A stretch of DNA of 64,000 bases from Oscillospiraceae bacterium (GCA_021202845.1 JAJQCF010000008.1:41224-105223), one strand, 5' to 3'. Numbered from the stretch's first letter, positions 1 to 9,046 are shown. A program made the numbers and translations. Notes: generated from the sequence alone by a model not told the origin.

Positions 1-846
1 CGGCTCGGAGCGCTGCGGCGGGGCGGCGGGACGCTTCGGCGAGCGGCTGTCGCCGGCCTCCACCGCCTCGGGCGTGAACAGCCCGCGTTCCTGCCAAGTG
101 CGAACTATCTTGTCCATGTAGCGCCAAGTCAGCCGCCCCGTGTTCACCACCGTGCGGTCGTAGGCGATGGCCAGCGTCTCCGGCGGAAAACCCATTTCCA
201 GCCACGAGTCCACGTACTTGCGCTCGCCCGCCGTCAGCGCGCGGCCGCGAATCTGCAAAATGTCCTGCACCTTGGAGAGAAGCTGCTTTTTTTCGCTCTC
301 GCGGCGTATGTGCTCCTCTGCGGCGTCAATGGTGATTATCTCGTTATCCGCCCAGAACCACGCCTCTTTTTCTATGTAGCGCATGGTGGGCACGCGCCCG
401 CTGCCGTGCTTTTCGCGGTAAGTGTCGATGCAGTGGTAAATGAGCAGCAGCACGACCTCCGGCGGCAGTCCGAGGTGGTCGTAGATGCCGAAGAGTATGC
501 GCACGTCGTTGTCGCCCAGCATACGCCCCAGCGCGGACTGCGTTTCCTCCACCAGAGCGGCGAACTCGGGGCGAGAGGTCACGTCCAGCGCCGTGTACTG
601 CGGCAGCTCGCGCGCCTCCGGCTCGGCGTCGGCGCGGGGCAGCAGCCCCAGCCTGCGCAGCTTTTCCGCCGCCAGCGAGACCTCGCGCTCGCTGAGGCGC
701 AGCTCACGCGCCGCTTTTGAAATCGACAGGCCGCCCGTGCGGCGAATGTGCAGATACAAAAGCGCGCTCGCGCCGTCGGCGCAGGCAAGCAGCGCGTCGG
801 CGTCCGAGAGCGGTATGGAGATGTTGTCTTTTATATCCGTGCCCAT
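1..846 (-). CDS. DnaD-domain replication initiation protein (C-terminus cut by window edge)
   Basis: The minus strand is open from an ATG at 846 to the left edge (282 codons, no stop). The first ~80 residues look like a winged helix (LSISKAARELRLSEREVSLA). Residues ~115-180 carry a DnaD/phage-associated domain (ILFGIYDHLGLPPEVVLLLI, then YIEKEAWFWADNEI). A second DnaD-like block follows at ~205-265 (KYVDSWLEMGFPPETLAIAY, YMDKIVRTWQERGLFT). DnaD-family proteins act in primosome assembly and helicase loading in Firmicutes. The C-terminal end lies outside the window. Transcription starts from a promoter that overlaps the divergent U32 gene promoter. Family assignment is secure; the specific role (DnaD itself or a paralogue) is inference. 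Confidence 0.85.
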   Translation of the reverse strand, partial: MGTDIKDNISIPLSDADALLACADGASALLYLHIRRTGGLSISKAARELRLSEREVSLAAEKLRRLGLLPRADAEPEARELPQYTALDVTSRPEFAALVEETQSALGRMLGDNDVRILFGIYDHLGLPPEVVLLLIYHCIDTYREKHGSGRVPTMRYIEKEAWFWADNEIITIDAAEEHIRRESEKKQLLSKVQDILQIRGRALTAGERKYVDSWLEMGFPPETLAIAYDRTVVNTGRLTWRYMDKIVRTWQERGLFTPEAVEAGDSRSPKRPAAPPQRSEP

Positions 847-883
847 GTGTAAGCGACCTTGTCCTTTGCATTTCGTACACGAC

Positions 884-913
884 AGTATATCACAGAATAA
901 GCACTTGAATCAA
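884..913 (-). promoter_or_regulatory. Promoter of the DnaD-domain gene
   Basis: On the minus strand TTGATT (908-913) and TATACT (884-889) are separated by 18 bases, 38 bases upstream of the ATG. Its -35 box overlaps the -35 of the divergent promoter, so the two polymerases should compete. Confidence 0.6.
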
Positions 914-934
914 GAGATAGTTGTGTGTTATAAT
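905..934 (+). promoter_or_regulatory. Promoter of the U32 peptidase-family gene
   Basis: TTGAAT (905-910), an 18-base spacer and a perfect TATAAT (929-934), about 47 bases before the ATG at 981. The -35 box shares bases 908-910 with the divergent promoter. Confidence 0.65.
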
Positions 935-980
935 TCATTAGATAATAACTATCCTCATAAAAAGCGAGAGGTTTTCATAT

Positions 981-3065
981 ATGCTGGAGCTGCTATCTCC
1001 CGCGGGAAGTCCCGAAGCCGTTGTTGCCGCCGTGCAGAGCGGCGCGGATGCCGTGTATCTCGGCCTCGGCGGTTTTAACGCCCGCCGCGGCGCAAAAAAC
1101 TTTACAGAGCAGGAATTTATTGACGCGGCGCGCTACTGCCGTGCGCGCGGGTGCAAGGTGTACGCCGCGCTGAACACGCTCGTGGCCGACCGCGAGCTGC
1201 CGGAGCTGATGCGCCTCGGGCGCTTCGTCTCGGAAAACGGCGCGGACGCGGTGCTGGTGCAGGACCTTGGCGCGGCGCGCGTTATGCGGGAGGTTTGCCC
1301 GGATTTGCCGCTGCACGCCAGCACGCAGATGAGCGTACACAACCTTGCCGGAGTTTACGCGGCGAGAGATTTGGGCATGAAGCGCGTTGTTTTGGCACGT
1401 GAGCTGAGCTCGGAGCAGATAAAATATATCGCTGCCCGCTCGCCCATTGAGATAGAAGTCTTTGTCCACGGCGCGCTGTGCTTTTGCTACAGCGGGCAGT
1501 GCTATATGTCCGCGCTCATAGGCCGCCGCAGCGGTAACCGCGGCGCCTGCGCCCAGCCCTGCCGCCTGCGCTACAGCATGGGCAGAATGGCGGACAACTA
1601 CCCCCTGAGCTTAAAGGATAACTGCCTTGTGCAGCACCTTGGCGCTCTGGACGAGGCGGGCGTAGCCTGCGTGAAAATTGAAGGGCGCATGAGAAGGCCG
1701 GAGTACACGGCCATAGTTACGGAAATTTATTCTCACGCCGTCCACGGCATCGCGCCGAGCGAAAGGGACCTCCGCCGCCTTGAGGCGGCCTTTTCGCGCG
1801 AGGGCTTCACGGACGGCTACTTCACCGGTGAGCACGGCGCGGAGATGTTCGGCACGGCGGGCGAGCCCGACCCCGACGCCAAAAAGCTGTACAACGAAGC
1901 GCGCAAAAAATACGCCTCCGGCGAGGCTCGGCGCGTGGACGCGGCCTTTCACATAACCGTTCACCTTGGCCGCCCCGTGGAGCTGACGGCGGCGGACGGC
2001 GAGGGCGCGGTTGTCACCGTTTACGGCCCCGCGCCGGAAAAGGCGGAGACAACGCCCTTGACAAAGAGCGCGCTCAGCGAGCAGCTCTACAAAACCGGCG
2101 GCACGCCCTACCGCTGCCGCGGCGTGGTATCCGTGCTGGACGACGGGCTCTATCTCCCGCCCGCGGCCATCAACGCCCTGCGCCGCCGCGCGCTGGAGGC
2201 GCTGACGGAAAAGCGCGCGGAGCTGCCCCAGCGCCGCTACGGCGCCGCGCCGCGCCCCGTTCGGCCGCTGCCGACGCCCGCCGTGCCGGAGCTGAGAGTG
2301 CAGGTGCTGACAGCGGAGCAGCTGACGCCGGAGCTGGCCGCGCCGGACTACTCCGCGCTGTGCGCGCCGCTGGAGCTGCTGGCGAGCGCGCCGGAGCGTT
2401 TCGAGCCGTTCCGCGCCGCGGGCAAGACCATATGCGCCGTGCTGCCGCGGGTCATCTCGGACGCGCAGTTCCCCGAAATTGCCGAGATGATGAAAAGCGC
2501 GCGCGAGGCGGGAGCGAGCGAGGCGCTGGTAGGCAACCTCGGCCACATTGCGCTGGCGCGCAGCGCGTTCGAGTGCGTACGGGGCGACTTCGGGCTGAAC
2601 GCGTTCAACTCTTACGCGCTGGAGGAACTGGGCCGCGCGGGGCTGCGCTCCACTACCGTCTCGTTCGAGCTCAGGCTGGCGCAGATACGCGACATGGCCA
2701 AGAGCATCGAGACGGAGCTTATAGTCTACGGCCGCCTGCCGCTCATGGTCAGCGAGCAGTGCATAATAAAGCGCTCGTCAGGCGAGTGTACCTGCTCCGC
2801 GCCCGCTGCGCTCTCCGACCGCATGGGGTCTGTGTTCCCCGTTGTGCGCGAGTTCGGGTGCAGAAATGTTGTTTACAACGCGCATAAGCTGTTCATGGCG
2901 GACAGGGCGAACGATTTGCTCTCCGCCGGAGCGGGAATCTGGCGGCTCATGTTCACAACCGAGAGCCCGCGCGAGTGCTGCGAGATAACAAAAGCCTACC
3001 TCGGCCAATCCGCTTACCGTCCCAACGGCCTGACACGCGGACTTTACTACCGAGGTGTGGAATAA
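981..3065 (+). CDS. U32 peptidase-family protein with DUF3656 (RlhA-like)
   Basis: 694 residues. It opens with the U32 signature MLELLSPAGSPEAVVAAVQ and a TIM-barrel-like SGADAVYLG stretch. A cysteine cluster (C-SGQC and GACAQPC, residues ~168-195) probably binds an Fe-S cluster, as in known family members. A 'collagenase' DUF3656-type region covers roughly 330-420, followed by a long C-terminal domain with a second CxC-type patch (SSGECTCSAPAA, ~600). The length and DUF3656 region match the RlhA/YdcP branch, which hydroxylates C2501 of 23S rRNA in E. coli. That substrate is only an inference here, since Firmicute members are less studied. The start is the ATG preceded by GCGAGAGG. It may be co-transcribed with maf 53 bases downstream. 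Confidence 0.85.
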   Translation: MLELLSPAGSPEAVVAAVQSGADAVYLGLGGFNARRGAKNFTEQEFIDAARYCRARGCKVYAALNTLVADRELPELMRLGRFVSENGADAVLVQDLGAARVMREVCPDLPLHASTQMSVHNLAGVYAARDLGMKRVVLARELSSEQIKYIAARSPIEIEVFVHGALCFCYSGQCYMSALIGRRSGNRGACAQPCRLRYSMGRMADNYPLSLKDNCLVQHLGALDEAGVACVKIEGRMRRPEYTAIVTEIYSHAVHGIAPSERDLRRLEAAFSREGFTDGYFTGEHGAEMFGTAGEPDPDAKKLYNEARKKYASGEARRVDAAFHITVHLGRPVELTAADGEGAVVTVYGPAPEKAETTPLTKSALSEQLYKTGGTPYRCRGVVSVLDDGLYLPPAAINALRRRALEALTEKRAELPQRRYGAAPRPVRPLPTPAVPELRVQVLTAEQLTPELAAPDYSALCAPLELLASAPERFEPFRAAGKTICAVLPRVISDAQFPEIAEMMKSAREAGASEALVGNLGHIALARSAFECVRGDFGLNAFNSYALEELGRAGLRSTTVSFELRLAQIRDMAKSIETELIVYGRLPLMVSEQCIIKRSSGECTCSAPAALSDRMGSVFPVVREFGCRNVVYNAHKLFMADRANDLLSAGAGIWRLMFTTESPRECCEITKAYLGQSAYRPNGLTRGLYYRGVE

Positions 3066-3118
3066 ATAAAATGTCAAAGCGAAAGTACAAATAATAAGAA
3101 AAAGCGAGGGAAAACACC

Positions 3119-3685
3119 ATGAAAATCATTCTTGCATCAGCGTCTCCGCGGCGCAGGGAGCTGCTGGACGTTACCCGCCTGAAGTACGAGGTCATACCCG
3201 CCGTGGGAGAGGAAAAGCCCTACCCCGAGCTCCTGCCCTCCCAGCTGGCCGCGCGCCGCTCACGCGACAAGGCCGCGGAGGTGGCCGCGGGCAGGGAAGG
3301 AGACATAGTTATAGCGGCGGATACGCTCGTGTCTCTGGACAGCGTGGTTTACGGCAAGCCGAAAGACGCAGACGACGCAAGGCGCATACTGCTTGAGCTG
3401 GCGGGGCGCACACACCGCGTATACACCGGCATCACCGTGGCGCACGGCGGCGATTTCGACACGCAGGTCGAGCAGACAAACGTCTGGATGCGCGAGCTGA
3501 CGGAGCGCGAGCTGGACGAGTACATCGCCAGCGGCGAGCCTATGGACAAGGCGGGAGCCTACGCCATTCAGGGGCTGGCCTCCGTGTTTATAACCCGCGT
3601 GGACGGGGACTACTGCAATGTTGTCGGCCTGCCGGTCAGCAGACTGAGTATAATGCTAAAAAAGCTGGGTGTTGAACTGATTTGA
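3119..3685 (+). CDS. maf: Maf-family nucleoside triphosphate pyrophosphatase
   Basis: 188 residues, the full family length. The N-terminal ILASASPRRRELL signature is intact, with the acidic ADTLVSLD segment and GKPKDADDARRIL, and a C-terminal GAYAIQGLASVFI block holding the conserved region for substrate handling. Maf proteins hydrolyse non-canonical or modified dTTP/UTP-type nucleotides and are linked to cell division arrest in Bacillus. The stop overlaps the TTG start of mreC by four bases, so translation of the two is probably coupled. The maf-mreC-mreD order is the usual Firmicute shape-operon arrangement, but mreB is missing here. Confidence 0.93.
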   Translation: MKIILASASPRRRELLDVTRLKYEVIPAVGEEKPYPELLPSQLAARRSRDKAAEVAAGREGDIVIAADTLVSLDSVVYGKPKDADDARRILLELAGRTHRVYTGITVAHGGDFDTQVEQTNVWMRELTERELDEYIASGEPMDKAGAYAIQGLASVFITRVDGDYCNVVGLPVSRLSIMLKKLGVELI

Positions 3686-4530
3686 AGCTCTCGTCATATC
3701 TGAAGAAATACGGCCCGCGCCTTGCCGCCGTCGTCATAGCCGCAGCGCTCATCGTCGGTCTGGCCTCGTCCGCCGCCGACGGCTCGGCGGGTCTGCTCTC
3801 CAACGCGGCGGGCGCAATCGGCGCGCCGGTGCAGCGCGCGGCCACAGCCATGGTCGGCTGGTTGGAGAGCCTTTACGGTTATCTTTATGAATATGACACG
3901 CTTGTTGCGGAAAACGAGGAGCTGCGCAGCGCTCTTGCCGAGCTGCAGGCCGACAGCCGCGACTATGACGAGGTGGCCGCGGAAAATGAGCGCCTGCGCG
4001 AGCTGCTGAATCTCAGCGAAAAGCACTCCGACTTTGTCTACGAGTCGGCAAAAATTGTCGCGTGGGATGCGGGGAACTACTCCTCCGCCTTTACTATCAG
4101 CAAGGGCATGGACAGCGGCATAGAAGCGGGCGACAGCGTTATCACCGAGTACGGCGCGCTGGTCGGTCAGGTCTCCGAGGTCGGCGACACTTGGGCCACG
4201 GTGCGCACCGTGGTCGATGTCGGCATGGGCGTGGGCGTGCTGGTCGGCAGCGGCGGCTACGCCGGAGTGCTGACGGGCGAGTATTCGCTTATGCAGAGCG
4301 GCCTGACGCGCGTGGCGTATTTAACCTCCGGCTCACAGATATTCGATGGGGATGAGGTTCTGACCTCCGGCAGCGGCGGAGCGTTCCCCGCGGGGCTGCT
4401 CATAGGCACCGTGACCGCGGTTATGACCGAGGCGGGCGGCCAGAGCACCTACGGAGTTGTGGAGCCGGCAGCTGACTTCGACACGCTCTCACAGGTTTTT
4501 GTGATAAAGGACTTTGACATCACGGAGTGA
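3682..4530 (+). CDS. mreC: Rod shape-determining protein MreC
   Basis: 282 residues starting at TTG 3682, inside the end of maf (TTGA overlap). It has a short cytoplasmic N-terminus, one membrane segment at ~14-32, then a coiled coil (LVAENEELRSALAELQADSR, ~70-110). The beta-rich MreC periplasmic-type domain follows, with the typical ISKGMDSGIEAGDSVI and LVGQVSEVG motifs. MreC scaffolds the elongation machinery (MreB, MreD, RodA, PBP2) at the outer face of the membrane. mreD follows after three bases. No MreB, RodA or PBP2 gene is present in the window, so those partners must be encoded elsewhere. Confidence 0.95.
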   Translation: MKLSSYLKKYGPRLAAVVIAAALIVGLASSAADGSAGLLSNAAGAIGAPVQRAATAMVGWLESLYGYLYEYDTLVAENEELRSALAELQADSRDYDEVAAENERLRELLNLSEKHSDFVYESAKIVAWDAGNYSSAFTISKGMDSGIEAGDSVITEYGALVGQVSEVGDTWATVRTVVDVGMGVGVLVGSGGYAGVLTGEYSLMQSGLTRVAYLTSGSQIFDGDEVLTSGSGGAFPAGLLIGTVTAVMTEAGGQSTYGVVEPAADFDTLSQVFVIKDFDITE

Positions 4531-4533
4531 GCC

Positions 4534-5046
4534 ATGATAATTTTTGACCTAATCAATCTGCAAAAAATACGCAGGGCGATATTATATCTCGCGGTCATAG
4601 CCGTGTCGCTCGTGCTGCAAAACACCATGCTCAACCACGTGGCGCCGCTGGGTGTGCGCTGTATGTTCATTCCCGCGGTCACAGCCGTCATCGGTATGCT
4701 GGAGGGCGGCGTTTGGGGCTGTATGCTGGGCGTCGCGGCGGGCGCGCTGTGCGACATCTCGTTTTCCGGCTCCACAGTGCTGTTCACGCTGACGCTGCCA
4801 ATAGTGGGTTTTTTCAGCGGCGTGGCGGGCGAGTACCTTGTCAACCGCCGCTTTCTGGCCTGCTGCCTCACGGCGCTGGCGGCGCTGGCTGTCGCGGCGT
4901 TTGTTCAGGCGCTGGCGGCCTTCTTTTCCGTGGACGCGCGCTTCGGGGCGGTGATGCGCACGGCGGCGCTGCAAACGGCGTGGTCGGTGCCGTTCATCTT
5001 CCCCGCGTGGCTTTCCTGCCGCGCCATATACGGCATGGGCAGATAG
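4534..5046 (+). CDS. mreD: Rod shape-determining protein MreD
   Basis: 170 residues, almost entirely hydrophobic, with about five predicted membrane segments (for example LYLAVIAVSLVLQNTML at ~17-33 and LTALAALAVAAFVQALAAFF at ~112-131). MreD is an integral membrane partner of MreC. Sequence conservation in this family is low, so the call rests on length, topology and position three bases after mreC. The ATG at 4534 follows GGAGTGAGCC within the end of mreC. Confidence 0.88.
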   Translation: MIIFDLINLQKIRRAILYLAVIAVSLVLQNTMLNHVAPLGVRCMFIPAVTAVIGMLEGGVWGCMLGVAAGALCDISFSGSTVLFTLTLPIVGFFSGVAGEYLVNRRFLACCLTALAALAVAAFVQALAAFFSVDARFGAVMRTAALQTAWSVPFIFPAWLSCRAIYGMGR

Positions 5047-5092
5047 AACAGAGAGAAACTTCACTTGAGAACAAAGGAGCTTGTTTAATACT

Positions 5093-6187
5093 ATGAAATT
5101 AGGTATCGTCGGACTGCCGAATGTCGGCAAATCAACACTTTTTAACGCCATAACCAGCGCGGGGGCGGACAGCGCCAACTACCCGTTCTGCACCATTGAG
5201 CCGAACGTCGGCGTTGTCACGGTGCCGGACGAGCGGCTGGACTTCCTCTGCGAGCTATACAGCCCGAAAAAGCGCACGCCAGCGGTTGTTGAGTTTGTGG
5301 ACATCGCCGGTCTGGTGCGCGGCGCCTCCAAGGGCGAGGGGCTGGGCAACAAGTTCCTGGGCAATATCCGCGCGACCGATGCCATTGTCCACGTCGTGCG
5401 CTGCTTTGACGACGAAAACGTCATACACGTCGAGGGCGGGACGGACCCCGTGCGCGACATGGAGATAATAAACCTTGAGCTGATTTTAGCCGATATGGAA
5501 ATGGTCGAGCGGCGCGTGGAGAAGGCAAAAAAAGCCGCCAAGGGCGGCGACAAGGCGCTGCTGCGCGAGGCGGAGCTTTTTGAACGGCTGCTGGCACACC
5601 TGAACGATGGCAAAAGCGCACGCACGTTCGAGTGCAGCGAGGACGAGGCCGAGACTGTTGCCACCAGCGACCTGCTGACGCTCAAGCCCGTCATCTACGC
5701 CTGCAACATGGACGAGGAGGGCATGAGCGACTACGCCGCCAACGCATACTATCAGGCCGTGGCCGCTGCCGCCGCGGCGGAGGGCGCGCAGGTGCTGCCG
5801 ATATGCGCCAAGGTGGAGGCCGAGCTGGGCGAGCTGGACGAGGAAGAGCGCGCGCTGTTTTTGGAGGAAATGGGTCTTACCGAGGGCGGCTTGGAGCGGC
5901 TTATAAAGTGCTCTTACGCGCTTTTGGGGCTTATATCCTTCCTCACCTGCGGGCCGGACGAGTGCCGCGCGTGGACGATAACCAAGGGTACAAAGGCGCC
6001 CAAGGCGGCGGGCAAGATTCACTCTGACATAGAGCGCGGCTTTATCCGCGCCGAGATTGTGGCCTTTGACGACCTGAAAGAGTGCGGCAGCATGGCGGCC
6101 GCCCGCGAAAAGGGACTTGTGCGCGCCGAGGGCAAGGATTACGTGATGGCTGACGGCGACGTTACATATTTCCGCTTCAACGTGTGA
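5093..6187 (+). CDS. ychF: Ribosome-binding ATPase YchF (OLA1 family)
   Basis: 364 residues from ATG 5093. An in-frame TTG at 5081 is possible, but it lies directly against the AAAGGAG at 5073-5079, and the family begins MKLGIVGLPNVGKSTLFNAI, which fits 5093. It has a P-loop GLPNVGKST, a coiled-coil insertion (ERRVEKAKKAAKGGDKALL, ~140-165) and a C-terminal TGS/ubiquitin-like domain (CRAWTITKGTKAPKAAGKIH to the end). The family hydrolyses ATP rather than GTP, binds ribosomes and responds to stress. Its stop shares one base with the ATG of the next gene. Confidence 0.96.
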   Translation: MKLGIVGLPNVGKSTLFNAITSAGADSANYPFCTIEPNVGVVTVPDERLDFLCELYSPKKRTPAVVEFVDIAGLVRGASKGEGLGNKFLGNIRATDAIVHVVRCFDDENVIHVEGGTDPVRDMEIINLELILADMEMVERRVEKAKKAAKGGDKALLREAELFERLLAHLNDGKSARTFECSEDEAETVATSDLLTLKPVIYACNMDEEGMSDYAANAYYQAVAAAAAAEGAQVLPICAKVEAELGELDEEERALFLEEMGLTEGGLERLIKCSYALLGLISFLTCGPDECRAWTITKGTKAPKAAGKIHSDIERGFIRAEIVAFDDLKECGSMAAAREKGLVRAEGKDYVMADGDVTYFRFNV

Positions 6188-6903
6188 TGCGGAGGCCGGA
6201 ATACATACCGGGAGCGCAAAAGGCGGGGCGCATCGACGCGCTCGACCTTTGGCGCTCCCTTGCCATTTTAGCGATGGTTGCGTACCACTTCCTGTGGGAC
6301 ATCACGCAGCTGGGCGTGCTGGAACGGGAAACGCTCGCCTCCGCGCCGGCTGAGGCGCTGCGCTGTTTCAGCGCGGCGAGCTTCATCATCGTCTCCGGCG
6401 CGGCGTCGTGCTTTTCCCGCGATAATCTCCGCCGCGGGTTTTATATTTTCTGCGCGGGGCTGCTGGTGTCGCTGGTCACGGCGGCGCTGGGCATGGCCGT
6501 GGCGTTCGGAATATTGCAGTTTTTGGGCATTATGACAATGCTCTGTCACTTCGCGCGCCCGTGGCTGGAAAGACTGCGCGCGCCGTGGACGCCGCTGCTG
6601 TGGGCGGCGCTCTGGGCGCTGAGCCAAGCCGTTACGCGGAGCGTGACGGTAGGCGCGCGGTGGCTCTACCCGCTGGGGCTGCGCTATGAGGGCTTCGGCT
6701 CCGCGGACTACTACCCGCTGCTGCCGTGGGCGTTCGCGTATTTCATCGGTGTCTGGCTCGGCGGCGAGCTGTCCCGCCGACGCAGCTGCCCGCTGCTGAC
6801 AAAGCGCCTCCCCGCCGCCCTGACCGCCCCGGGAAGGTACAGCCTGATTATATACCTGCTGCACCAGCCCGTCCTGCTGGCAGTGTGCTGGGCGGTGTTT
6901 TGA
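6187..6903 (+). CDS. DUF1624/HGSNAT-type membrane acyltransferase
   Basis: 238 residues from ATG 6187, which overlaps the ychF stop by one base; GTG 6184 is an alternative. The N-terminus RIDALDLWRSLAILAMVAYH is the hallmark of heparan-alpha-glucosaminide N-acetyltransferase-like proteins, with the conserved arginine, aspartate and histidine of the first membrane helix. About seven hydrophobic segments follow. It ends in a typical GRYSLIIYLLHQPVLL motif. The bacterial role is unknown; acyl transfer across the membrane is inferred from the family. The last 56 bases are also read on the opposite strand by the converging ABC ATPase gene. Confidence 0.85.
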   Translation: MRRPEYIPGAQKAGRIDALDLWRSLAILAMVAYHFLWDITQLGVLERETLASAPAEALRCFSAASFIIVSGAASCFSRDNLRRGFYIFCAGLLVSLVTAALGMAVAFGILQFLGIMTMLCHFARPWLERLRAPWTPLLWAALWALSQAVTRSVTVGARWLYPLGLRYEGFGSADYYPLLPWAFAYFIGVWLGGELSRRRSCPLLTKRLPAALTAPGRYSLIIYLLHQPVLLAVCWAVF

Positions 6904-7531
6904 CAGACAGCGCTTTGCCGCTCTGCATTTCCGCCACCTCGCCGCAGAGAAGCGCGATGTCCTCCGCGTGGTGGGAGGTGAGTATTATAAGCCTGTCCTG
7001 CTCCTTGCACTGCAAAAGCACCTCCCGCAGCGTTCGGGCGCTCTCCGCGTCCAGCGCGTTGAACGGCTCGTCCAAAATCAGCAGCCGCGGCTCCTCCATG
7101 AGCGCTTGTATGATACCCAGTTTTTGCTTCATGCCGAGCGAATACTTCCTGACCGGCTGCTTCGAGTGCGCGTCCAGCGAAAAGCGCTGCATCCACTCAA
7201 TAATCCGCGCTTCGGAAATTTTGTTTTTAATTCCCGCCAGCATTTTCAGGTTTTCCAGACCGCTGAACTGTTCAAGCAGCTCCGGTTTTTCTATCAGCAG
7301 CCCCATGTCGGGCGGGAAGTCCATATCCTTGTGCAGCGTTCTGCCGTCCGCAATAATTTCTCCGCTTGTGGGGCGGATAAGGCCGGAGAGCGCGCGCAGC
7401 AGCATGGTTTTGCTGCTGCCGTTCACACCGACAATACCATAAATTTTGCCGCTGCAAAACTCCAAATTGATGTTGTCCAGCACTTTGCAATGCCGCAGCT
7501 CCTTAGTGAGCGAGTTCACCTGTATCAGCAT
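6848..7531 (-). CDS. ABC transporter ATP-binding protein
   Basis: 227 residues from ATG 7531 (MLIQVNSLTKELRHCKVLDN); the frame is open further upstream but without family homology. The Walker A reads GVNGSSKT rather than the usual GxNGSGKT. The signature YSLGMKQKL, Walker B LLILDEPFNALD and the switch histidine (ILTSHH) are present. It resembles bacitracin/lantibiotic-type export ATPases. It is the last gene of a four-gene minus-strand operon (lipoprotein, permease, permease, ATPase) that faces padR. The SGK to SSK change should be tested for activity, although serine there is probably tolerated. Its 3' end overlaps that of the DUF1624 gene. Confidence 0.92.
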   Translation of the reverse strand: MLIQVNSLTKELRHCKVLDNINLEFCSGKIYGIVGVNGSSKTMLLRALSGLIRPTSGEIIADGRTLHKDMDFPPDMGLLIEKPELLEQFSGLENLKMLAGIKNKISEARIIEWMQRFSLDAHSKQPVRKYSLGMKQKLGIIQALMEEPRLLILDEPFNALDAESARTLREVLLQCKEQDRLIILTSHHAEDIALLCGEVAEMQSGKALSVKTPPSTLPAGRAGAAGI

Positions 7532-7547
7532 TTTTGCCGCTCCCTTC

Positions 7548-8210
7548 TCAAAAAATATCTCCGCGCACACCCACGCGGAACAAATATGCGGTAAGCAGCG
7601 CAAGGGCGGCGAGCAGCGCCGCATAGCCGGCGCAGCCTTCCGTGAAAACCCATGAGAACACAAGCGCGCCGCGAAAGCTCGTATATTTGTACAGAAACGG
7701 CGCCGCGGCAAGGTTATCCGCAGCTGCCAGCAGAAATGTCAAAATATATGCGTTGTCCGCCGGAACTCGGACGGAGGCGCGGCGGAGCACGGACGCGAGT
7801 GTGCCCATGAGCATAAAGCCCAGCAGCTCTTTCAAAAATATGTCCAAAATGTCCAATGCGGATTTTTCCGTCACGGGGCGGAAGCACAGTATGGCGAAAA
7901 GGCAGACCAGAGCAATCCAAGCGCAAAAGCAAACGAAGGCAAAACCCCACTGGCGCAGGAGCGTTATCGCCGCCGCTTTTTTTCGGCTGCCGACTCTCAC
8001 CGCGCAGGGTGTCGTCATTCGGCGGTCAAGCGCGGCGCATATCAGCAGATAAACCGGCGTCAGCACAACGATGTAAAATCTGTACGAAAACAGATTGGCA
8101 AACCAGTTTGTCTCGTCGGCGGCAAAGTTCAGCGTCACCAAAATGAGCGCCGCCAGAAAAACGGCGAGGCAGCAGACAAAGGGCGGCGCGTACATACGGC
8201 GCAGGCTCAT
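7548..8210 (-). CDS. ABC transporter membrane protein (small permease)
   Basis: 220 residues from ATG 8210. The start is set by a four-base ATGA overlap with the stop of the upstream permease gene. About six hydrophobic segments are visible, starting with FVCCLAVFLAALILVTLNFA. There is no recognisable enzyme motif. Its place between a permease and the ATPase gene suggests it is the second membrane half of the transporter. I do not recognise a named family. Confidence 0.75.
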   Translation of the reverse strand: MSLRRMYAPPFVCCLAVFLAALILVTLNFAADETNWFANLFSYRFYIVVLTPVYLLICAALDRRMTTPCAVRVGSRKKAAAITLLRQWGFAFVCFCAWIALVCLFAILCFRPVTEKSALDILDIFLKELLGFMLMGTLASVLRRASVRVPADNAYILTFLLAAADNLAAAPFLYKYTSFRGALVFSWVFTEGCAGYAALLAALALLTAYLFRVGVRGDIF

Positions 8211-9046
8211 AGTATCTCCCTGCCGCGCCAATAGCCGACCGCGAGCAGCGCCGCGCTGACAAGGGCGAGCGAGCCGAAAGCCAGCAGCACGTCCTGTGCG
8301 CTTATTGCCGCGGTCAGCGCGCTTGCCGCCATTGGCTGCGTTACAATGGTGATGTTGATGTCCATGTGTCCGCGCAGCAGCAGATTTGCCGCATAGCTGC
8401 CGAGGCGCAGCACAGCATACGGCAGCAGCAGCGCGGCAAGGGTGCTTTTCGGCCTTGCAATCTCCTGAACGCCGAGGACGAAAAGGGCGTAAAGCGCCAG
8501 CTTCAGCGCGTTGAGGAACGCATACAAAAGCGCTTCGTAAACAGGGTTTAGGCAGTAGAGCGAATAGCAGAACATAGTCTCCTTGGGAACTCTGTAAAAA
8601 TACTGCTCCGTCAGCGGCGCGTCGGCGGGAAAAACGAGGTATGTAACGGCTATATTCAGCAAAAACAGCAGCGCAAAAATCACGAACGTAACCAGCCCGA
8701 CCGCCGCGGCCTTGGCCAGATAATAGCTCCCGCGCCCCTTGCGTATTATCAGCAGCGTCAAAGCGGAGCCTCTATCCTCGCCGACAAACAGCATCCCCGC
8801 CGCCAAAACGGGAATGACAAACACCAGCACATTATATATCATTATGCCCCAGCCCGACGTGTTGAGAAAGAACCAATACTGAAACGCATTGAGGCTCATA
8901 TCCGAGTCGCCGTCTATATACTGCACATTCATAAAATACGCGCTAATCGGGTCGGCAATCATTATCACAAGCATAACCAGCACAACAGCTTGAAACAGCC
9001 AATTTTTGCGCAGCAGCTTGCGCATATCGGAAATCAAGTAGGCCAT
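8207..9046 (-). CDS. ABC-2 type transporter permease
   Basis: 279 residues from ATG 9046, preceded by AAAGGAG. It has a short cytoplasmic start (MAYLISDMRKLLRKNWLFQ), a first membrane segment (VVLVMLVIMIADPISAYF), a large outside loop with YIDGDSDM, then five further segments. This layout is typical of ABC-2 permeases for drugs or peptides. It overlaps the next permease by four bases and lies 41 bases after the lipoprotein gene, so all four genes probably form one operon. Confidence 0.82.
   Translation of the reverse strand: MAYLISDMRKLLRKNWLFQAVVLVMLVIMIADPISAYFMNVQYIDGDSDMSLNAFQYWFFLNTSGWGIMIYNVLVFVIPVLAAGMLFVGEDRGSALTLLIIRKGRGSYYLAKAAAVGLVTFVIFALLFLLNIAVTYLVFPADAPLTEQYFYRVPKETMFCYSLYCLNPVYEALLYAFLNALKLALYALFVLGVQEIARPKSTLAALLLPYAVLRLGSYAANLLLRGHMDINITIVTQPMAASALTAAISAQDVLLAFGSLALVSAALLAVGYWRGREIL

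Noticed and set aside
1611..2546. Antisense 311-codon frame inside the U32 gene
   Set aside because: Arginine-rich, low-complexity shadow of a conserved gene.
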